The notes under the pieces are model-generated. The model was not told where the DNA came from and made no database searches. It worked only from the letters and a program-made list of their open reading frames with translations. Positions 28,065 to 37,280 of a stretch of 64,000 bases of DNA are shown in pieces. Made by a program: the position numbers and the translations under genes. How positions within the stretch are numbered: the first letter of the stretch is position 1; each line of letters opens with the position of its first letter. This DNA comes from Roseiarcus sp963820775 (GTDB taxonomy: Bacteria; Pseudomonadota; Alphaproteobacteria; Rhizobiales; Beijerinckiaceae), in assembly GCA_963820775.1 (NCBI GenBank), contig CAWGBF010000009.1:1-64000 (forward strand). The letters are read 5' to 3'.

Positions 28065-28517
28065 ATGAATTTATTATCGCGACGCAGCGTTCTTGCTATC
28101 GCCGCCGTTGTCGATGTCGCGTTGCATTCGCGCTCGGCGCCGGTTGCGGCCAAAGCTTTGGCTGCGCGTCACAAATTGCCCTCCCGTCACCTGGAGACAT
28201 TGCTCCAGGGCCTAGTCCACGCCAAGATCCTCAAAGGCGTGCGCGGGCCGCGAGGCGGCTATGAACTGGCGCGCGAGCGCCGGCGCATCACCGTTGGCGA
28301 GATCGTGCGCACCGCGATGTCGCTGAGCACCGCTGATCCGGAGCATCTCGGCGAAAACTCGGTGTTGCTCGAGCGGGTGATCGATCCGGCCGTACGCAGG
28401 GCGGGCGAAACCTTTCTCGCCAATCTCGATGCGATCACGGTCGACCAGCTGTGCGAGACGGCCGAGAAGACGCATGTGCTCGACGACGAGAAAGTCAGCA
28501 GCGATTCCGCGATCTAA
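28065..28517 (+). CDS. Rrf2-family transcriptional regulator
   Basis: 150-aa Rrf2-type winged-helix regulator: the N-terminal ALAARHKLPSRHLETLLQGLVHAKILKGVRGPRGGYELARERRRITVGEIV region matches the Rrf2 recognition helix and RGxxGGYxLA wing. Unlike IscR, NsrR or RirA, it lacks the three-Cys cluster-binding loop; only one Cys (near the end, DQLCETAEK) is present, so it probably does not bind an Fe-S cluster. Excellent aggagg site before ATG at 28,065. Its target is unknown; it is element cargo. Confidence 0.85.
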   Translation: MNLLSRRSVLAIAAVVDVALHSRSAPVAAKALAARHKLPSRHLETLLQGLVHAKILKGVRGPRGGYELARERRRITVGEIVRTAMSLSTADPEHLGENSVLLERVIDPAVRRAGETFLANLDAITVDQLCETAEKTHVLDDEKVSSDSAI

Positions 28518-28652
28518 TGGCGCTGCGCTTCTCCGCGTAGCGCAGCGGCGCCCCTAACAAGCGCGCGCGCCGGCCCTCAGCGGCGCCGAGAAAGCTCACT
28601 GGAACAAACGAGGTTCGAGCTTGGTTAGTCTCATGCCTTGAGGACACGCCCG

Positions 28653-29075
28653 ATGCCTAAGCCAAACTACGGTAGACCCCGCTCCACGCCGCCCCTTAGG
28701 CCGCCGATCCTGGCTCCCGATTTCCCTGACATACCGCAAAACCCCAGCTCCGAGTTGCAACCGCCCCCTGATCCTTCCGCGGCCGCTGACAAGGTTGCGG
28801 GCACGACTCCTGAGTTGCTCCAACACCTCGAAACTCCGGAGGCCCTGTTAAACGACGAGTCGCGACGCAAGAACGCGCGCCTTAGACAGAAGATCAACTC
28901 GGTCCTAGAGCAGCACCCCGAGCTTAGGGACGCTACGGATGAAGTTGCCTTGAAACAAGGCACGCAGGTGCGGGGCGGGACTCCGTTCCTGGAACGAATA
29001 CAAGCCAATCTCCAAGAGCGAGCGCGAGCGATAATCGAACGTCGCCCTGACCTTGAGTATCTTTTCGACGACTGA
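28653..29075 (+). CDS. Hypothetical protein, proline-rich N-terminus
   Basis: 140-aa soluble protein. The first 50 residues are proline-rich; the rest is charged helix (LNDESRRKNARLRQKINSVLEQHPELR ... RARAIIERRPDLEYLFDD). Not recognised. ATG 28,653 follows aggacacgcccg. Confidence 0.5.
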   Translation: MPKPNYGRPRSTPPLRPPILAPDFPDIPQNPSSELQPPPDPSAAADKVAGTTPELLQHLETPEALLNDESRRKNARLRQKINSVLEQHPELRDATDEVALKQGTQVRGGTPFLERIQANLQERARAIIERRPDLEYLFDD

Positions 29076-29161
29076 CATTGGACGGTCAGGGCGCAGCGCT
29101 TTCGACCCGCATCCCCTTGCGGATCTCGACGCGACCTTTGTCCCGGAAGACGAGCGCAGTT

Positions 29162-29407
29162 TTACGAACGATGCTCCCACCAACCCTCACCCAGCGCTTC
29201 CGTCACCAGCCGCTGCGCTTCGCGCTGCGCCGGCCCGTCGAATAACCGGATAAGCTCGTTGACGATAGCCTCCCTATCCGACTCCGGTGCGACATACGCG
29301 GCTATCAGGCGCTCGGCGTCGACGCGGAGGGCGGCCTCAAGGTCGGCTCCCGAACGTCCAACAGGGTGAAGGCGTCTTTCGGCATCAGGCGAAGGTAGCG
29401 CGCTCAT
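29162..29407 (-). CDS. Hypothetical protein
   Basis: 81-aa acidic helical protein (AALRVDAERLIAAYVAPESDREAIVNELIRLFDGPAQREAQRLVTEALGEGWW). No family recognised. Its start lies at the left boundary of a 215-bp repeat copied at 32.3 kb. Confidence 0.45.
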   Translation of the reverse strand: MSALPSPDAERRLHPVGRSGADLEAALRVDAERLIAAYVAPESDREAIVNELIRLFDGPAQREAQRLVTEALGEGWWEHRS

Positions 29408-29620
29408 GAGAACGGATCAAGAACTAAAGGGCCCCGCCCGCCCCGGAAGACAACCGGACGAGGTCCTGCCCCCAGGAAGGTACATCGAGGAGCTCCCTGC
29501 GACACGCACTTAACGTGCCAAAGCCGTGACCGCCCTCCAAAACAAAAAGGGCGCGAAAGTTGCCCTACTCGCCTGCTCGCCGTCACGGGGCATTGTCGCC
29601 CTCTCCTTGCTGGACAAATG
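29405..29620. repeat. About 215-bp direct repeat, copy A
   Basis: Closely similar (about 85 per cent by eye) to 32333-32553. Starts gagaacggatcaagaacta in both and includes an identical ggcgcgaaagttgccctact block. No coding function was recognised; it precedes short genes in both places. Confidence 0.65.
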
Positions 29621-29848
29621 TCGGCCAATTATTATCGGACCGTGCCGATAGTTCATCTTTCCCACGACGAGTACGCAGCGGTAACGGCGGCGATCCGGCG
29701 CGTCATCGCCGACGACCGATATCCTCACGCTCCGCGCCTTGATCTGCTGCGCGCGGCGCTGGCGCGGCTCGAGGCGGCTTCAGAGCCAACAGCACTTCAG
29801 AAGACGCAACCGAAGCCAGCCCGAGGCGCCAAGCCGACGCGGCGATAA
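29618..29848 (+). CDS. Small hypothetical protein
   Basis: 76-aa protein: VPIVHLSHDEYAAVTAAIRRVIADDRYPHAPRLDLLRAALARLEA, then a basic Lys/Arg/Pro tail. Not recognised. Starts at the end of repeat copy A. Confidence 0.5.
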   Translation: MSANYYRTVPIVHLSHDEYAAVTAAIRRVIADDRYPHAPRLDLLRAALARLEAASEPTALQKTQPKPARGAKPTRR

Positions 29849-30091
29849 GCGCCTGCGCTGCCTTCGTAGCGTCTAGTGGATGGAACCTGACATTTGAGTC
29901 CGCCTGGGCTGGCGTCCTAGCCGATTACCAGGGTCAGTCTGGCCGGGTATAACGCCGTGATCAGGACTGGGTAGTTCTCCCCATTGCTGTCTTGGCTTGG
30001 CGGATTCACTATCTGGTGCGGGTAACGCTTTGGCGCATTCATCCAGGTGAGGCGCACAAGCGGGCGTCCAAGTTGACCACGTGAGGTCGCC

Positions 30092-30646
30092 ATGCGAGCA
30101 CTGTTCATCCCAGCCGTAGCGGCCGTACTCATTGTGCCGCTACTTACCGCACCAGGGGCGGCTCAGGAGCGGTGCAAGTGGTCGTCCGACAGCGACTCCG
30201 GTACCGTAGCGTCGTACCCACAGCAGCTTAATATCGACGTCGGAGACACGCCCGGCCATATCGTTGGCGTGTACGAGATTCATAGCGTAGCCGGACCGAA
30301 CGCCAAACCGAATTGCGAGGGCCTGAAGGATAAGGAGAGCTGGAGTCACGGATATCGGGATTACCGCGACCGCAACGGCCATACATGGGGATACGCGGTC
30401 ACGATCCTCGAAAATGGCGACAAGATTTATCAGGAGTTTTCCGGGACGACCGAGACCACAACCGCCGATGACGGCTCGACGAAGACCACGACCGACACCG
30501 TCGCAACATGGACCGGCGGCACCGGCCGCTACCAGACGGTTCGCGGAATCAGCCGCGGCCATACCGTCGTCGATTGGGCGAAGGGCGAGTCGAAACCCAC
30601 AAGCAATCGCTTCTCCGGGAACGGCGAATACTGGTTCGAGAAATAG
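30092..30646 (+). CDS. Secreted hypothetical protein
   Basis: 184-aa protein with signal peptide (residues 1-24, ending PGAAQ). The mature part is rich in Gly, Thr, Ser and aromatic residues with alternating beta-strand pattern (GYAVTILENGDKIYQEFSG, then TTETTTADDGSTKTTTDTV, then GGTGRYQTVRGIS). The pattern recalls barrel-type lipocalin/allene-oxide-cyclase-like secreted proteins, but this is not certain. Periplasmic or extracellular cargo of the element. Confidence 0.6.
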   Translation: MRALFIPAVAAVLIVPLLTAPGAAQERCKWSSDSDSGTVASYPQQLNIDVGDTPGHIVGVYEIHSVAGPNAKPNCEGLKDKESWSHGYRDYRDRNGHTWGYAVTILENGDKIYQEFSGTTETTTADDGSTKTTTDTVATWTGGTGRYQTVRGISRGHTVVDWAKGESKPTSNRFSGNGEYWFEK

Positions 30647-31753
30647 CGTGGCAGCCGATGTCACGCTCGGCTGATCTGATGTCAGTTAGCCGGGTGCGAC
30701 CGGCTCGGCACTTGCACTGATCCCGACAGCGCCTGCCGGGTACCAAGCGTTTGATTTGAACCACTAGGGTTGCGTCGAAATGCGGATAAAGGTGAGTGGA
30801 CGGGCTCATTTAGCACCCCCAAGTACGCGGCTCCCGGCCTCTCTCACGCTATGCTTTAATGTTTCGATCTTTCTCGCATGTTCATGTTCAACCGGTCCAC
30901 CTCAAACTCTTCAACGATCAAACCCCGAGTTCGCGCCGCCTTAGCGAGTTCCAACCAGCTATCACTTTGACCATGAACTCGTGGCCACATCGCATTCGAC
31001 TATGATTTGGCGCGGCGTTCCGAACTTCGGAGGATTGGAGGCAGAAGCGGACGTCTCTGGGTGCTTCAGTCGCCACCAAATCTTGCGGACAATTACATCT
31101 TCTCCCCAATCAGCCTCGTGTTCTGGTCTCTGAATGGAAATATAGCTTCCAACGGAGGGAATCTCCGGTAAATCGGAAATCTAGACTAAAGTCCGGCTTA
31201 AGCTTTCCTACTTCTCTTACCACTACGGTAACCTTGGTCATTGATTTTATCTCCGTATTCCTCGCGAAGGCTCATAACTTGAATCCTCGCCATCAGCTTC
31301 CCTTCCTCAGCCTCACACCCGGCCTATCCCCGTTCGTGAAGTCGACGCCGCTTCTCTAAACCGGTGCGAATATATTGCGATAAATGTTAAACAAGGTCTC
31401 ATCGATAAGAAAATCTTGTTGTCATTTGCAAGGTCAAGCTTGTATATTAGGTTTAAGCAGATCGTGCCATTTGTATACGTCCTGCGAAAGGAAGCTAATT
31501 CTACTCGGATTTTCGAAGAACTAGAACGTTTGGCGGTGGAGGCGCAAGGGGAGCCAAGCTGAAGTAGATGGAGACAATTTGGCGCGACAGCGTACAATTG
31601 CGCCCCGCCGCCTATCCCCATCCTGCGGTGAAGCCTTTAGGGTCATCCCCGCGACGCGGATGATCACGTCGCTGTAGCTCTCGCCCGGGCGGCGTAGGGC
31701 TCGAAGAAGTCGCGCACAAAGGGGATGCTCTGCCATCGCCTGCGTGGCTGCGG
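30647..31753. other. AT-richer gene-poor stretch with an antitoxin relic
   Basis: About 1.1 kb with no intact gene. At 31654-31685 on the minus strand lies GESYSDVIIRVA, a third copy of the antitoxin-like ending, within a frame (31521-31736) otherwise unlike the family. Confidence 0.45.
31654..31685. repeat. Relic of GESYSDV-type antitoxin-like gene (copy 3)
   Basis: 32 bp identical to 25997-26028; the sequence around it has diverged. Confidence 0.55.
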
Positions 31754-32217
31754 CTATTTCGGCGGAACAAAGTCACGCGTCGACCCGAGCGCCCAGAACA
31801 GCGCGTCGCAAGTGAGCTCTCGTTCTTCGTACGAAATTGAATATTCCCCTCGCACGCCTTCCGCTAACCCACGCAGGTACCTCGCCGCCAGCTCAAGGTC
31901 CCAGCCGAGCCACTCGCATATTTTCGGACCGCGATGTCGTCCGCCAAGACGCACCCTGCGAGAGCCGTGGCCGCGTCGTTGAGCGCCCTTATCGCGTTGC
32001 CACGAGCTTCGTCGCTCGACGAGGCGTCTACGACCCAATATCTGTCAGCGGCTTCCAGCGCCTCCTGCCGCGTCTTTAAAAGGGCGACGACAGGCGCGCC
32101 AATGAAATTCGCGGCCATCGCAAAGACCGGTCCCATCCGGATGGTACATAATAGGGCGAACAGGAATATGAATGCGCCGCCCAAGAGGATTGCGAGCACG
32201 AGTAGGCCCGCTCGCAC
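31754..32217 (-). pseudogene. Small membrane protein, frameshifted
   Basis: From GTG at 32,217 the frame encodes one or two membrane segments (RAGLLVLAILLGGAFIFLFALLC; GPVFAMAANFIGAPVVALL), then a helical soluble part (NAIRALNDAATALAGCVLADDIAVRK). One missing A in the run read as tttt at 31921-31924 separates it from its C-terminus (ICEWLGWDLELAARYLRGLAEG ... ALGSTRDFVPPK). The span is 464 nt, one short of 155 codons. Function unknown. Start uncertain. Confidence 0.5.
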
Positions 32218-32332
32218 GTTTTCCGGCCGGAGAACATGAGCGCGAAGGCGATCGACGCGGCGATGTCTTCGGGATCGGCAGACGTGAGAGTTTCTCGTCC
32301 TGGTCGGGCATGGCCGGACGAAAGCCGGACGA

Positions 32333-32553
32333 TGAGAACGGATCAAGAACTAAAGGGCCCGGCCCGCCTCGGAAGATAGCCGGGCGAGGCCATGCCCCCA
32401 GGAGGTACGTCGAGGAGGGTCCTGCGACAGGCACTTAACATGCCAAAGCCGTGGTGGCCCTCCAAAACAAAAATGGCGCGAAAGTTGCCCTACTCGCCTG
32501 CTCCCCGTCGCGGCGCAGTGTCGCACTGTCCTTACTGGGCAAATATCGGCTGA
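32333..32553. repeat. About 215-bp direct repeat, copy B
   Basis: Second copy of the repeat at 29405-29620, same orientation, with scattered substitutions and small indels. Confidence 0.65.
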
Positions 32554-32563
32554 GGCGGGCCGC

Positions 32564-32719
32564 TTAGTCATTTCCGTATTTTTCTCGTATGTAGTCATGG
32601 ACGGTCGTTTGCTTCTTCACCGGCGCGGCGGCCTTGAGTTCGGTCATCGTTCGCCGCTGGAGGTTGACGAGCCGGCTCAGGACCTCGCCCTGGCCGACGG
32701 TGGGCTCGGTCGCGATCAT
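32564..32719 (-). CDS. Small hypothetical protein
   Basis: 51-aa protein: EPTVGQGEVLSRLVNLQRRTMTELKAAAPVKKQTTVHDYIREKYGND. Helical and basic, no known family. The frame is open further upstream, so the start could lie to the right. Confidence 0.4.
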   Translation of the reverse strand: MIATEPTVGQGEVLSRLVNLQRRTMTELKAAAPVKKQTTVHDYIREKYGND

Positions 32720-33370
32720 CTTCGCCTGCAGGCTCGTGGGGCTGGATGAGAGGCCAGCGACCGTCTGACGTCGCCAAGATCTTCGGCACGGGCGTCGCGC
32801 CAGATTTTATAATATAAAACGAAGGCTCAAAGGGCGTCAGCGCGCGACCACCGCCACCGGCGCCACATCATCCGCGAAAAAGGACGCCGCGGCGAGAAGC
32901 GTGCCGAGCACGACTATGTCGAGTACAATAAGCCACACCTTCCAGCGAGGCCAAGCGATGGCGGCGATTTCGGCGCATTGATAGCCCCCAGAATACGGGC
33001 TTCGTTACGATAAAAGCCGAATAGCAACGGCGCTAGCGTGCGCTGACTGTGCGATGGCGTCAAGGTCGAAGCGGCTTGAACCAAGCCACTTCCCTCCTCG
33101 CCGGGCCATGATCTGCCTTGCCGACCCATTGCTCCACGCACGCAACGCGCACGCGAGACCCGGGCTGGCAATGGCGGAATAATGGCGACCCAACATGCAA
33201 AGGGCGAAGTCGTCAGCGGTGCGACGATCAGTGACCTTGACTCTGCGCCAAGAGCGATGGGCAGCGACGAAGACGAAGAGATTGACGGCGCCGTTGCGGC
33301 GATACTCGTAGTCGAAGCGCTCGAGCCGTCCGGGTGCGGCCGGGATCGGCTGGCGCGCTTCCGGCGCGAC
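32720..33370. other. Region with a possible short membrane peptide
   Basis: No intact gene is supported. On the minus strand, 32837-33000 is open and reads AWPRWKVWLIVLDIVVLGTLL then AAASFFADDVAPVAVVAR, one membrane helix, but no start codon is present in frame. It may be the end of a broken gene. Confidence 0.35.
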
Positions 33371-33985
33371 TTATCGAGGCAACTCCGTGCCCGCGTCGCG
33401 CGTGAGCGCGTCGTATGTTGCCTTCCAGGGCGCGACAGCCTCATGGTTCTGGTCCGCGAGAAGTTGATGCATCAGAGCGCGGAAGCGAAGGATCTCCGGC
33501 ATGCCAGCCACCAGGGATCCCTGTAGGAAAGACAAGGTCGCAAGTTTGCCAGCAAGAGCGTGATGCAGCGCCTCAGCCTCGAGGAGGATTTCGCCAAACT
33601 TCGGCGCCAGAACCTCGCCGGCCAGAGAGCGAACGCGCAGGGTCTTGTAGCCCAACTCGGTCTCGGCCGCGGCGGCCTCGGTCCTGCAAATGGCCAACGC
33701 GGATTTGCACGCCGCGATGGTCCGCTCAACCTCGCGTACGGCGCCGGGGTCGGCCCTCGTCAACTCCATGACCTCGCCGCCAGACACCACGGCTCTAACG
33801 CGCTCCGCCTGCTCGGCCTCGTCCGCCTCCCGCGCCAACTCGATATGCCCCTGAGCCGCATACAGTTGATCTTGAATGCGCTCCGACGAGGCCTGTAGCT
33901 TTGCTACGTGCGCCGCCGTCTCGGCGTGCGCCTCGATCGCCTGCCGCAATGCTTCGCGCGGGCCGCTCAATTTTGTCGTCATCAA
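33371..33985 (-). CDS. Coiled-coil hypothetical protein
   Basis: 204-aa protein, almost wholly helical with heptad-like stretches (AAHVAKLQASSERIQDQLYAAQGHIELAREADEAEQAERV; TIAACKSALAICRTEAAAAETELGYK). No membrane segment. It is the last gene of the leftward packaging-module operon of the element. Function unknown; phage accessory proteins downstream of terminase often look like this. Confidence 0.6.
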   Translation of the reverse strand: MMTTKLSGPREALRQAIEAHAETAAHVAKLQASSERIQDQLYAAQGHIELAREADEAEQAERVRAVVSGGEVMELTRADPGAVREVERTIAACKSALAICRTEAAAAETELGYKTLRVRSLAGEVLAPKFGEILLEAEALHHALAGKLATLSFLQGSLVAGMPEILRFRALMHQLLADQNHEAVAPWKATYDALTRDAGTELPR

Positions 33986-34160
33986 TCAATCTCCTCAAGA
34001 AAAGCCCGCCGCCCGGTCATAGGAGCGAACCGAGCGGCGGGGTCGCAAACGCCTCGCCAGCGTGAAGAGACGAGACGCGCCGGACGTTTTGCGCCGCAGC
34101 CGGCAATTGGCGTCTCGCCCGGGGGGCAAGCGCGACCAAGCTTCCCGGGCGAAACCTCAT

Positions 34161-34475
34161 TCACCGCACGTACTCGCTCGGATTTCGAACGCCGCGCGTC
34201 AATGAATTTAAACGGCTCATCGAGGGATCGATCACCCGACGAACGATCGCGTCGATGCTCGCGTCGGAAGCCTGCTCAAGCGAGCCCTCTTGACTCATCC
34301 CGCCTTCGGGCTCCGGTAAGCATGCCCGAATTAACGCGTCGAGCTTTAGGCGGAACTGCTCGCGAGCGCCCTCGTCTTCGACATGATCGTCAATGAGATC
34401 GTCGATGGCTTCGCGTCTACGCGCGCGTTCCTCTTGCGACGCAGATGGTTCGTCGTCAAAATTAAGTCGTCGCAT
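34161..34475 (-). CDS. Hypothetical protein downstream of terminase
   Basis: 104-aa highly charged protein: SQEERARRREAIDDLIDDHVEDEGAREQFRLKLDALIRACLPEPEGG, then a more neutral C-terminus. Same strand as TerL, 12 nt after the stop of the next upstream gene. Not recognised. Confidence 0.55.
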   Translation of the reverse strand: MRRLNFDDEPSASQEERARRREAIDDLIDDHVEDEGAREQFRLKLDALIRACLPEPEGGMSQEGSLEQASDASIDAIVRRVIDPSMSRLNSLTRGVRNPSEYVR

Positions 34476-34487
34476 TTTCGAACCTCA

Positions 34488-34826
34488 TCACAACCTAAGT
34501 GGCGCCGGGCAGTCGCCGAACAGCCTGGTGAACTCGCTCTCGCCGCCGCGGGAGGGGGAGCGATCGCCCGTGAAGCCGACGCGTCTCTGCTTTTCGGTGA
34601 ACGCATCAGGGCGCAGCGATGACGGGGTGTCGTCCTCGCCGGCGCCTAGACCCAGGAGCCCGTTGACGTAAGTGTTCAAAAGATCGCACGCCTGGGCGTA
34701 GTTATCGGCGCCCATCGATCGCCGAAGGTGGCCCTCAAGCGCCGCACGCGCCTCGATCGGGTCGTTGTCACGCGCGCCACGCCACGAATGCCGCCCGTGA
34801 ACAATCGGTCGTAGATCTCTTTTCAT
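34488..34826 (-). CDS. Hypothetical protein downstream of TerL
   Basis: 112-aa protein starting MKRDLRPIVHGRHSWRGARD, with a helical core (ARAALEGHLRRSMGADNYAQACDLLNTYVNGLLG). ATG at 34,826 has gaggaaacacg upstream and lies 13 nt after the TerL stop. Not recognised; position suggests a phage packaging or head accessory protein. Confidence 0.55.
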   Translation of the reverse strand: MKRDLRPIVHGRHSWRGARDNDPIEARAALEGHLRRSMGADNYAQACDLLNTYVNGLLGLGAGEDDTPSSLRPDAFTEKQRRVGFTGDRSPSRGGESEFTRLFGDCPAPLRL

Positions 34827-34839
34827 CGTGTTTCCTCTC

Positions 34840-36351
34840 TTAGCGAATTCCAGGCCCCGAATCGGGCAACCAAAAACGTGGCGAACTCGCGAATGCCGAC
34901 GATGTCGAATGATGTCGCCCAGGCGTTCGAGCCCATTGCAGCAGCTCATCGCTGATCGCCATCGGACCCGGTTGGCCCGCCGCGAGCGCGCACACGCCCG
35001 CAACCGCGTTCGCAACGTCATCATGCCAGCCAGGCGGATGGTCGACGCTGTCCTTGCCCGCTCGGCTAGTTCGCCGCTCAAGGCCAACGAATTGCGAAAC
35101 CATCCGCGGATGATCGAGAAGATCCAGACGCCCGGAATTCAATAGCGGCAAGAACGCGAGATAGAGTTCGCTCCGATTCATCTCGGCCGGAAGACACGTG
35201 ATTCCGTGCACAGAGAAGCGCTCTTTCGGCCACTCGCCGGCATAGCGATCTGACCGAACTGTAGCGACGCGATAGGACTTCAGCGTCTCGGCAAACTCGG
35301 CGACGACGCTGTCGGGCGAAAACGGCGCTTTTCGCTCGGCGACGCAATCGAGGACGATCTTTTCGCCCTCGCGGTGGGCCACCGCCATCGTCATGGAATT
35401 ATTCGACCCGCCAGACGGATCGACGAAGCCGAAGCGGCCCACACCATTCAACGGCGCTCGCACCGTCACGCCTCTCGAAATGCAGGCCTCCATCATCTCG
35501 CGTGAGACGAAGATTTCGAGATCGCCGCGGAACTCTGCCCCATATTCTGCGCTAGCAGCTTCCGGATCTTCCTCAGTGGCCCGATCAATGACACGCTGTG
35601 ATAGCGTCGGATTCATCGTCCGGCTTGGCGCCTTAGCCACCAAGATCAAGGGATGACCGGTCGAACCGAAATGGCGCTTAAACGTCCCGTAAAGCTCGCC
35701 TCTCTTCGCATGCGGCGATGAGATCGCGATCAACGGACCGCCGGTCGTCGCAAGTGACGGACGAAGGGCCTTGAGGATTTCTTTGTCCGGGTTCGCGCTG
35801 TCGTCGCTGCGCCAGAATGCGATTTCATCGGCAATCGCCGCAACCGCTGTGATGCCGCGAATTGTTCGGAACGAAGCCGGCCGGACTGAGATATCGATCC
35901 CCGTCGTCAGGCTCAGCGTGTCGGACGTCGCCCCGTCGACAAGGTCTTTGAGATTCGGCGCGACCGCAAAGACGCCCTCGACGAAGGCGAAGGCCGAGGC
36001 GGCTTGTTGCACGCTCGCCGCCAGCAACGGGATCACGCCGCGCTCGCCAGGAGCCAGGCTTCCCCTGTGATCAACGCAGGCCCCCAGATAGGCCGCTAGG
36101 ATGGCCGTAGCGCGCGTCTTACCGCCTCTGCGGCCGACGATTGCCCAAAACTCCTCGACGGGCGCCAGCGGCTCGCTATCGCGGCCTGTGAGGGCTTTGA
36201 AGGTCTCGCGCTCGTCCTCCGTGAGTTCCTCGCCGACGATAGCGACCAGAAGAACGCGCCAGGCCCGCCAGCTATCGCCCGCAAGCAGCATTCCGAAATA
36301 GGAGGCGCTCTCCAAAGCCTCCCGCATGGTGATGAGCTTGCGAAGCTTCAC
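34840..36351 (-). CDS. Phage terminase large subunit
   Basis: 503-aa TerL, the ATP-driven DNA packaging motor with endonuclease. Walker A is GRRGGKTR (residues 73-80); Walker B is AAIADEIAFW. The RNase H-like nuclease shows GFVDPSGGSNNS with the first Asp and GWHDDVANAVAG with the last. The length is normal and the frame intact. The upstream protein, probably TerS, overlaps it by 4 nt. No portal gene follows, which is where one would be in a phage. Confidence 0.88.
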   Translation of the reverse strand: MKLRKLITMREALESASYFGMLLAGDSWRAWRVLLVAIVGEELTEDERETFKALTGRDSEPLAPVEEFWAIVGRRGGKTRATAILAAYLGACVDHRGSLAPGERGVIPLLAASVQQAASAFAFVEGVFAVAPNLKDLVDGATSDTLSLTTGIDISVRPASFRTIRGITAVAAIADEIAFWRSDDSANPDKEILKALRPSLATTGGPLIAISSPHAKRGELYGTFKRHFGSTGHPLILVAKAPSRTMNPTLSQRVIDRATEEDPEAASAEYGAEFRGDLEIFVSREMMEACISRGVTVRAPLNGVGRFGFVDPSGGSNNSMTMAVAHREGEKIVLDCVAERKAPFSPDSVVAEFAETLKSYRVATVRSDRYAGEWPKERFSVHGITCLPAEMNRSELYLAFLPLLNSGRLDLLDHPRMVSQFVGLERRTSRAGKDSVDHPPGWHDDVANAVAGVCALAAGQPGPMAISDELLQWARTPGRHHSTSSAFASSPRFWLPDSGPGIR

Positions 36352-36794
36352 GTGCCCACGGCCCTCGGAGGCTGAGCGAAGTGCGCCGCGAGTGGGCTTG
36401 CCGGCTTCGCTGGCACGGCTTTCTTCAGACCCAGCCGCTGAAGCGTGCGCGCCAGGCTGTTTGCGACCCTCGTCAGTTGCTCATCGCTGACGGTTTCGCC
36501 GCGAATCATCGCGCCCTGAAGCTTTTCGGATTGAATGCTCAAGGCCGCAGCCGACCGCACCAACGCCCTCTGCCCCTCCGTCAAGGCCGACGCGCCGCCG
36601 CAATCATCCGCAAACGCCGAACACAAATCCTTGTAGCGCCGAGCCTCGGCCGAACGGCCGTCGATGTTGGCGAGCAATTGCTTCCCGTTGGTGATGCGGG
36701 AGCGAGTCGTCTGAGACGGCGCGACGATCGACGGGCGATCGGCGGACGATCCTTCAGCCGGTCGAGGAGAGGAAAACGACGGCGCAATGTCCAT
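36348..36794 (-). CDS. Possible terminase small subunit
   Basis: 148-aa protein directly before and overlapping TerL, the usual place of TerS. The N-terminal 40 residues are disordered; the rest is helical (GKQLLANIDGRSAEARRYKDLCSAFADDCGG, then EGQRALVRSAAALSIQSEKLQ). TerS proteins are poorly conserved, so the call rests on position. ATG at 36,794 preferred; the frame is open to 36,848. Confidence 0.55.
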   Translation of the reverse strand: MDIAPSFSSPRPAEGSSADRPSIVAPSQTTRSRITNGKQLLANIDGRSAEARRYKDLCSAFADDCGGASALTEGQRALVRSAAALSIQSEKLQGAMIRGETVSDEQLTRVANSLARTLQRLGLKKAVPAKPASPLAAHFAQPPRAVGT

Positions 36795-37280
36795 GCCGAC
36801 ATTATGTTCCCCAGACGTTACCCTGTCCAGACCGACAGAGCACGACACATTGACACATAACGAGTTTCTTCGTGGAATCGTTAGATTGCAAATCTAGCGC
36901 TCTGTCGGATAGGACCAGACAAACGCTGCCGACGGGTTCGAAACAAGCACGGCGGAAAATTCGCCCGCTCAGCCCCGGTGGTCAGTGGTCAGTGAGTTGG
37001 TGAGGTCAGTGATTTCCTATCCCCTTCCTACGCGCCCCCTCGCGCCTCGCGCCTCGCGCGCGTGCGCGCTCGCGATCGCAGGCCTCTATTGAGACTTGAG
37101 AAGAGGCGGAGAGGTCTGAGGGTGCGGATGGTGGATCACTGACTTCGCTGATTCACTGACTAGCCAGGGTCGTGAGGGACAGATCCCAGGGCGAGGTGCT
37201 GAGCGGCGTTGCGGCGGCCTGTAACGCTCTGCGGCAGTTGCCCCTCTCTCTCGGCTGGCTCTTTGGGGGCGGCTCCGGCC
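36795..37280. other. Intergenic region with GTCAGTGA repeats (candidate element origin)
   Basis: About 490 nt free of genes in an otherwise packed operon. gtcagtg(a) occurs at 36981, 36988 and 37005, and its reverse tcactgac at 37136 and 37153. Between them is a very GC-rich, purine/pyrimidine-alternating tract (about 37,029-37,078). Repeats around a special tract next to a helicase/SSB module suggest a replication origin. Confidence 0.5.

Noticed and set aside
32914..33444. 176-codon minus-strand frame near the element middle
   Set aside because: Ser/Arg-rich composition, no family motif, and a different frame shows a membrane helix; not supported as a gene.
36875..36905. tRNA-Cys-like anticodon stem-loop (TTGCAAA loop)
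   Set aside because: Acceptor, D and T arms do not pair; only the short stem-loop matches.
37029..37078. GC-rich tandem gcgcctc/gcgcg tract as a CRISPR or satellite repeat
   Set aside because: Repeat units are too short and irregular, with no spacers; kept only as part of the origin candidate.
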